Made by a program: the position numbers and the translations under genes. Under the pieces are notes generated by a model. The model searched no databases. It was not told the DNA's origin and saw only the letters and a list, made by a program, of their open reading frames with translations. From positions 1-64,000 of the forward strand of contig WHUZ01000156.1 of the NCBI GenBank assembly GCA_015179045.1: a DNA stretch of 64,000 nucleotides, written 5' to 3'. The stretch comes from Kalaharituber pfeilii (taxonomy: Eukaryota; Ascomycota; Pezizomycetes; Pezizales; Pezizaceae). Numbering within the stretch: position 1 is the stretch's first letter; each line of letters begins with the position of its first letter. Positions 57,798 through 64,000 of this stretch are shown here, piece after piece.

Positions 57798-60700
57798 ACT
57801 TAACAAGGTCTTATAGAGATGCTTCACAATTTATATTCATTGCGGCCGATCAGGACGGGTTTTTGTAGTTTCGGCATGTCTATTTGGTTATGTTTTAAGG
57901 TATGCACATGCGGTCAGTTCTTTAATTCATAGTATGCAGTCTTCTCAATCGTGCTTGTTCGGCACGGCTGTAATGTGTCTGTTTTATCTCGATGCTTCCT
58001 ATATTTGATACGATCTTATAAAACACTACTGTTATGATTTTCTGCCAATCTGAGAGAAGGTGCTTTCTTTGTTTCCCGATTCGAAGAAAAAATCTCCCAC
58101 GATAATCCAAATCATACAGATTGCCCGGTCTATACTCATTGATAGTCTGAAAGGTAGCGATTTTAAATTATTCCGCATGGCAATGAATTAGTAGGGAGGT
58201 TATGTGGAGAAGGAACCAAGTGTAGCATTAACAAGAGGATGGTGTATATTGCGCGTAGCCGAACATGCAGAACCCTTTCATCCGTATGCCGGGAAACTTC
58301 GGAGAGCATGGCGGTCATTTTTGCCTCGCTTCCTATCGGGGCGATTTTCATGAGCTACATCTTATACATACCTAGGCAATAGGAAAACATCAGCAAGATT
58401 TAAGCATACCTCATTGTTACCCACTAACTCTCTCTAAAGTGACAAACTTGTGGTGAGTGTTTTAATTATCTCTCTTGAACATTTGAAGTGTCGTACATCG
58501 CTAGTAACTAAACTAGGTTATATCACTCTGAACGAATCTCTTCGTCTTTTCTGATCCGACGAAAATATTCATGCATAAACATGTGTAATACTAGTATATT
58601 CGTAATCCTTGCCCTCCCTTCCCTTCCCATCGTCCCAAATATCTCGCATGACCTGCAGATTCTGCGAAAGCAGGTTAGTTCCCCAACTCATGCAGGTATG
58701 TTGTGCTGCGGTCGATACAGTACTAGAAATGGCTGCCCATGATCAACTTCGGTTCGTGTTTTGAAAGAAAAAGGGAATTTGTCTTTTCTTTTTCGTTTTC
58801 TTTCGGCTTCACATTGTGTTTTTTCGGCTTTTTTTTTTTTTTTTTTTCTTTTTTTTACTGCAATTCACGCATGGAATCGCAGTAAACTCTTCTCGTGGAA
58901 GCACCATGACATAAAAAGTGGGGAGTTCAAAAGTGTTGGTATATCACTTAGATATCTTACCTACGAAAATGGTTTTCGGGAGGACCGCAAATCTGTTATC
59001 CGGAATGTCCTAGTTCTCGTGCCATGTCCTAATCTGCACATATGTGGACCAATGGTAAGCCGGCGCGGCGTCCAGAGATTGCCCATTACTCTCAAATCCA
59101 TGTTTAGCAGGGGAAGAAGTTTTGACCACATGGGGGAACAGGCTTGCCATGCGGTAGGCATGTATGGGGTTGTAATTTACTAACATTAATTTATTCCCCT
59201 TTACTCTCCTTCCAATCCCTCGCCTTCACAAGGGGGGCAAGTAATAAAAAGCATTCCCTTATGCCCCAGAAGCTAAGCCCCCATACAAGTGGCTTCGAAG
59301 ATGGACCGTATCATCAGACCGGCAGCATCAAGTTGCAAGCTTCTGCATTGTTTCCCAGCGTCCCTCCTCCCCTGCCCCTCTCTGCCACCTTCTGGCTTTC
59401 CGAAAGACAGTCCTTAATAGAACAGATCAAAAGGGGATAGTGAGAGGAGAGGGGGAAAGCAGACAAAAAGCCTTTCATTAGTGTTGAAACATTTGCCGGC
59501 AGATGTATTTCTCCAAATTCTCTGGCCCAGCGTAAAATGACTTGGTCAGAATGGTCTGTTCGCAAAACGACAAAAAGACCTGATGTTGTACCGTCAATCC
59601 TTTTTCCTACAACACGCCATCTAGGTTATCGGTAAATCACAATCAAGGGTATACCTCTCGTTACTGTATGTTCATAGAGCTTTACCAGTGCGAAAGTTTC
59701 AAGGATAAGGGGTGTTGCGAAAGCGCATCCCCCCAGGGATAGTCCACATGTATCGCTGGTATATCTTGAGTATCTGCTATAGCAATCGCGGCGCGCGCAC
59801 TCGGCGAAATATTTCACCCGCAAGAAGATAGTTTTCATCGGGTGGCCTTTTCTTTGCCTAGTTCCTGCTCGACCTCATCACCGTACCCCACGCGTAGGAA
59901 AAGCCTTCACTTTTATTAGCATTATTATTACTATTACTTTTTAAATTACCAGACGTCTGCATATGGAGCGGGACCTGCGATGCATCCTGCAATTTAGGAT
60001 TATGCGGATGGACAACTGAAAGGATTTCCATTCACGAACAGTCGGAGAATCGAAAATGCACATGTAAACCAGATATGCACAGGTTTGGGTATCAATTAGT
60101 GCCACTGCGCATGTGTTCCAGACACAGTAGTAGCAGTAGTAGTAGTAGTAGTCAATTGGCTCTATAATCGCTCTTCAACGTTAACGCTCCTCCAACGCTG
60201 ACACTCCCGCCGTGGCTTTCGGTCCAGCTGACGGCTTCATTCTAATGCATTATGGGACTCGTATAGTGCACATCCGGATACCCCTGCGTCTGGGCACTAG
60301 TCACAGTACAGTAAAGTACATATTGACGTAAAATAGCTTGCTCTTGTGTCTGCTCAGCATGCCCTAGCCCTAGTATCAAGGGTGAAATATATTGGCTGTG
60401 CTGGGTCTGCACAGAGCCCTTCTCATGGGTGGTTAATACATTGTCGTGAGGATGCCATCATTTGGGTATCAATCATGTACAATGATATTATGATGCTTGA
60501 TCGCCATTGTTACCTGAGCCATGTCCTGGAGATCGAAATGCAGTGGCCGATAGGTTGTATCAGGCACAACTTATGCACTGACGCAAGATGGCAACCGGTC
60601 ACTTAAAATACCACAAATTAGGATCAATTAACGGGACCAGTGCGGATGGAACAGTTCAAGCTTGCGGGAACAGCAATTTCTGCGCTGATAAGCTGCCTTT

Positions 60701-62581
60701 TTGCACCATTTCTGAGGCCTCACACCAACCTCCCCAGTACAGTCATTTTCGTGCCGAATTGATTCTGGGGTTTGGCCCAAAGTGGACATCCTCAGAGCTG
60801 AAGAGATGAGCTGCGCTGCAAGAGAACGGCTTGCCACGTTCAAGGAGGGGGCGCCATCGCACTTTCAGGGCAGCCAGGGCAGGGCAGGGCAGCAGGAGGG
60901 CGAGTGTCGATCAGGTGGCTTTCTTCCAGCCCACTTCGCAAAGTCTGTGGGAGCTGGAGAGGTAGCTACTGCACTCGAGCGACCTGGGGGAGGCGAGGAT
61001 GGGCTTGGCGCCGCCAAGGGGCGCCAAGGGGCAGCGCCAGAGCATAGCTTCCCTCCCGCACCCGGGCAGACGAACTGCACTGCTGCTGCTGCGAACAGCC
61101 GCCAGTGCGCATCCAGCCCACACGCTGCTGCACAGCGCACCCCCCCCCCCCCCCCCCCCCGTCAGCGTCTCGTCTTGAGACCCGCACCGCCCTTGCCTTG
61201 TCAAGCCCCCCGTTTGGCCTAGCGCCCAGCTGCCTGCCCTGCTCTAACTCTTCTGGAAAGGAAGATCGCTATCCTAGTCACAATGACTCGCTTCTCGCCT
61301 TTTTCTGCTGCTTCAGGCTTCGTGCATATTTCTGAAAAGTAATGGTAATATAAACAATCAAAAAAGAAAATGGAAAATGGAAAAAGGAAGGAAAAAGGGT
61401 GGTGGTGCAGCAAATTAAAGTTGCTGTGTGATATAATTTATCCAGAGCGCATCGCGCTGTTTTGGTGCCTGTCATGCTACGACGCCCTCCCCTCCTCCCC
61501 AACACACCAAAAAAAAGCCCTGAGAAACTATCCGCCTCTGCAAACAGTTGTGCCCCTCCTTCACCCAATCCTCACGCGTTCTCACCCTGTGCACGGTAGC
61601 TGGTGGGCATAGGCAGGTTGAACCCCAGTGTTCCAAGTACCGAGTTTCTGCGCGATATATTACGTCAAAGCTCTTGACTTTCATGTTCACAGGATCGGGC
61701 GGATCTCTCATGCGCAAAGCTATTTGCTCTGTTTTGCTTCAAACCCGCCAAAACGCACTGTACAAGTCAGACTAGATCCATTGAGGAGCGAAAACGGTGA
61801 AAAGGTTGGTTCGTAGTGGCCCGGTAGGGTGGGTAGCTTCCTCTGTCTCCCTGGCAACATGTGCAATGAGCTCTTGGGAAGGGTTCCCAGCCGCAGACGA
61901 ATCCCAGATGGCACTTCAATAATCTAGGCATGTTCGGGTGGCTATGACCCCTATCCTTGCTCTGGCTCCTCTGAACCCTGCTGGCATGTCGAAACAACCC
62001 ACGATCCCCAGTCTAGTTGGCATGATCCCAGGCGGAAAGACGCGATCGTGCGAGATAATCCTGGTGCTAGAGAAGATGCTCAGGATAAGTCGTGCATTCC
62101 AGCCAGTTAGAGAAGCTCAATGCGGACTGGAACTGTATTTTTGTTCTTGTATTGCCCCAGATCAGACTGTGAGAACGTTGAAATCTCCGACCTTGCACCG
62201 TCATCACTGCAAGCACGCGGATTGCGAGGTCGGAAATATGTCAATTAAAGTCTATCTTTTACATCATGTGGCAATTCCAACAACCATAGGAAGAAGATAC
62301 ATGAACAGAAACCAACGGAGATGACTAATGGATATAGGTATAGGCAGAAATAATAACAAGACTGATAATGATGATGCCATTTTTTTCTCATTTTCTCGTG
62401 CTCTTACCAAAATGCCTCCCCATTCAAAAACGTTTCCAATAAACCAGAACTCAAAAAATTGGAAGGGGAATATCTGACGGCCTGGCCCAAAATAAAATCA
62501 AACAAAGAAGCATACTTCAATAGATACCATATATTGACCAAACAAGAGGTATGCAATGTAGGTCAACATAGTGAAAGGTTA

Positions 62582-62620
<39 letters not shown>

Positions 62621-63345
62621 GCCCCTTAGAACCAAAAAGTAAATCCCACATATGATGCACCAATAGGCAGTGATGGTGAAGCCCTTCAAGAAGAGCAGAA
62701 TCTTCCGTTTTATCTGGACATACGCATCATCCTCTGGTGCAATGCTATGAATGGACTGTCAAGAAACCCAGGCGCATCAAGCTGTCCGCAAATCCTCTCC
62801 CCTCCAGATTATCCACCTCTTTCCCAAGCCCAACTTTCAAAATGGTACCTTTTCTTTAAGGGAAAAAAAAGAAAAAAAAAAAGAAAAAAACCTCACCAAC
62901 CAAAGAAGAAAAAAAAAGACAAGAAACAGATATTAAGAGCAACCGTAAAATGCCAGAATTTTGTCCCGTTACAGAAGATAGTGACCCAAAATCAGAAAAG
63001 GAAAGATAACAAAATAACAAATGAAATCCCCAAGTATCCATCCCATCCTGTCCAATCCCTACCCCAACAGTAATCACTACATCCTCCCCCCCCCTTTGCC
63101 CACAAACTATCCAACATCGTCCCATCATAACCGAAACAATATTAATATGAAATGAACTTGAAAGCAAACAAACCCCAGCAGAAAACCGAAAGGCAAGCCA
63201 GATAACCAATAAGAAAGCCGAGTGCATCCAAAACTGACAAGAAACATATTGGTATTATATGTGCATATGTCAAGTGAAGAGAGAAGGGCTGGTATGACTG
63301 ATTAGTCGAGCTGATCAATGACCTGCCCATAGTAATACATCAGAC
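57798..63345. other. 5.5-kb region without recognisable genes
   Basis: No coding region or RNA gene that I can support. Low-complexity items: 21 T near 58832-58852, an (AGT)n array at about 60130-60155, GGGCA repeats near 60870-60890, 21 C at 61140-61160 and 36 A at 62584-62619. Short open frames around 60780-61220 are driven by the GC-rich patch. Confidence 0.6.
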
Positions 63346-64000
63346 TCAAACTGTTGGTAAATCAGGAAAGTAACCTCGAGATCCATCAGTAGAGTCTCCA
63401 TATGGACCACACTTCCTATAGCCAAGACGCTGGTCTTTTCCAACCATCGTTGATGGTATATAGGAAGAGATGTCATTCTCAAAATGTACGCAATGTGCTA
63501 TCACTGGCCCTTCGGATTTTCGTTCGTCCGAATAAACGTCTTCGTAAACAGGGGTATTGTGATGACCGGAATATATGGTGCTGGGGAAATACTGGTATCC
63601 AGTATAGTCTGTTTCGAGTGGAGTATTATCATCTCCAGTAATAACGGGGTCAATTGGTGGACCATCTAACTGTGAAACTGGTGGTGGCGTGGCAATAGAC
63701 GGGTCCCGAATGGATGATGGCGAAGGTGAAGCATGGGCTGAATGAGATATTGTGCCCACATTATGATATCCGTTCATATTAGCCATATTGAGGCGGCTTG
63801 CGCCAAGAACGTCAGAAGAAGTACCAAAATCGGAGCTACTCATCATCCCTCCGTTGCCATTAGACGTTGGAGATTGGGTGTTATTGCCGTTTCCAGAACC
63901 ATTACCTCCACCAGGGCTTTGAATTCTTCTTTCATCCGCATAGTGACCAGGGCTACGTCCGCGCACTACCATTGGAGCAGAAGTTTTGTATGCAATCTTC
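63346..64000 (-). CDS. 3' end of an unrecognised low-complexity protein
   Basis: An open minus-strand frame runs in from the window edge (first residues seen KIAYKTSAPMVVRGRSPGHY) and stops at 63346 after GYFPDLPTV. It covers about 217 residues. The visible part is rich in serine, glycine, asparagine and proline (GGGNGSGNGNNTQSPTSNGN), then becomes more ordered with many tyrosines (YTGYQYFPSTIY, YRKCGPYGDSTDG). It has no membrane segment or enzyme motif. Such tails are common in fungal transcription factors and signalling proteins, but I cannot name a family without the missing N-terminal part. Confidence 0.65.
   Translation of the reverse strand, partial: KIAYKTSAPMVVRGRSPGHYADERRIQSPGGGNGSGNGNNTQSPTSNGNGGMMSSSDFGTSSDVLGASRLNMANMNGYHNVGTISHSAHASPSPSSIRDPSIATPPPVSQLDGPPIDPVITGDDNTPLETDYTGYQYFPSTIYSGHHNTPVYEDVYSDERKSEGPVIAHCVHFENDISSYIPSTMVGKDQRLGYRKCGPYGDSTDGSRGYFPDLPTV

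Noticed and set aside
60782..61222. 146-codon plus-strand frame around the C run
   Set aside because: Composition is driven by GGGCA and poly-C repeats; competing frames exist on all strands.
1..64000. CRISPR array, secondary-metabolite cluster, mating-type locus or rRNA repeat
   Set aside because: No regularly spaced identical repeats, no PKS/NRPS/terpene enzymes, no HMG or alpha-box gene and no rRNA sequence were seen.

Overview
The window is a gene-sparse stretch of a filamentous ascomycete genome (Pezizomycotina). The evidence is many short spliceosomal introns (mostly 50-80 nt, GTRNGT donors, CTAAC/CTGAC-like branch sites), a class III chitin synthase, a Zn(II)2Cys6 regulator of the cutinase/fatty-acid type, and long intergenic spaces full of simple repeats and decayed transposons. 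The wide spacing and mild RIP-like substitutions would suit an early-diverging group such as the Pezizomycetes, but the sequence alone does not fix the class.

Layout. 1-4525: a broken, minus-strand Ty3/gypsy chromovirus with a partial LTR at each end, a pol carrying a frameshift and a mutated integrase residue, a nested hAT-type MITE, a minisatellite, and an inverted 71-bp scrap of its own reverse transcriptase. 4536-4975: a second minisatellite. 9381-15494: the zinc-cluster regulator and an unrecognised nuclear-looking protein. 16203-20250: cystathionine beta-lyase and a Glo3-type ArfGAP. 22829-30269: chitin synthase and a WD40 protein. 32919-35907: mitochondrial Hsp70 with a one-base frameshift, and an intron-containing tRNA-Leu(AAG). 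36149-42911: a repeat island with an AT-rich foldback element, an aspartate aminotransferase pseudogene, a terminal-inverted-repeat element just upstream of it, and a 1.8-kb foldback element with arms of about 430 bp. 44193-48047: divergently transcribed ARPC3 and a GH47 alpha-mannosidase with two tiny exons. 54747-57797: divergently transcribed rhomboid protease and eIF3g. 63346-64000: the 3' end of a low-complexity gene that leaves the window.

The intact genes are housekeeping functions that do not form a cluster: vesicle traffic (GLO3), actin nucleation (ARPC3), N-glycan trimming (GH47), wall chitin synthesis, translation initiation (eIF3g), mitochondrial import and proteolysis (Hsp70, rhomboid) and methionine metabolism. 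I see no biosynthetic cluster, CRISPR array or obviously new multi-gene system. The most notable features are the large foldback element with RIP-like arm differences, the aminotransferase pseudogene with its splice sites preserved, and the frameshift in the otherwise perfect Hsp70 gene. Exon models were built by hand from splice motifs, reading phase and recalled family motifs; for all complete spliced genes except Hsp70 and the regulator's fourth intron, exon lengths sum to whole codons.
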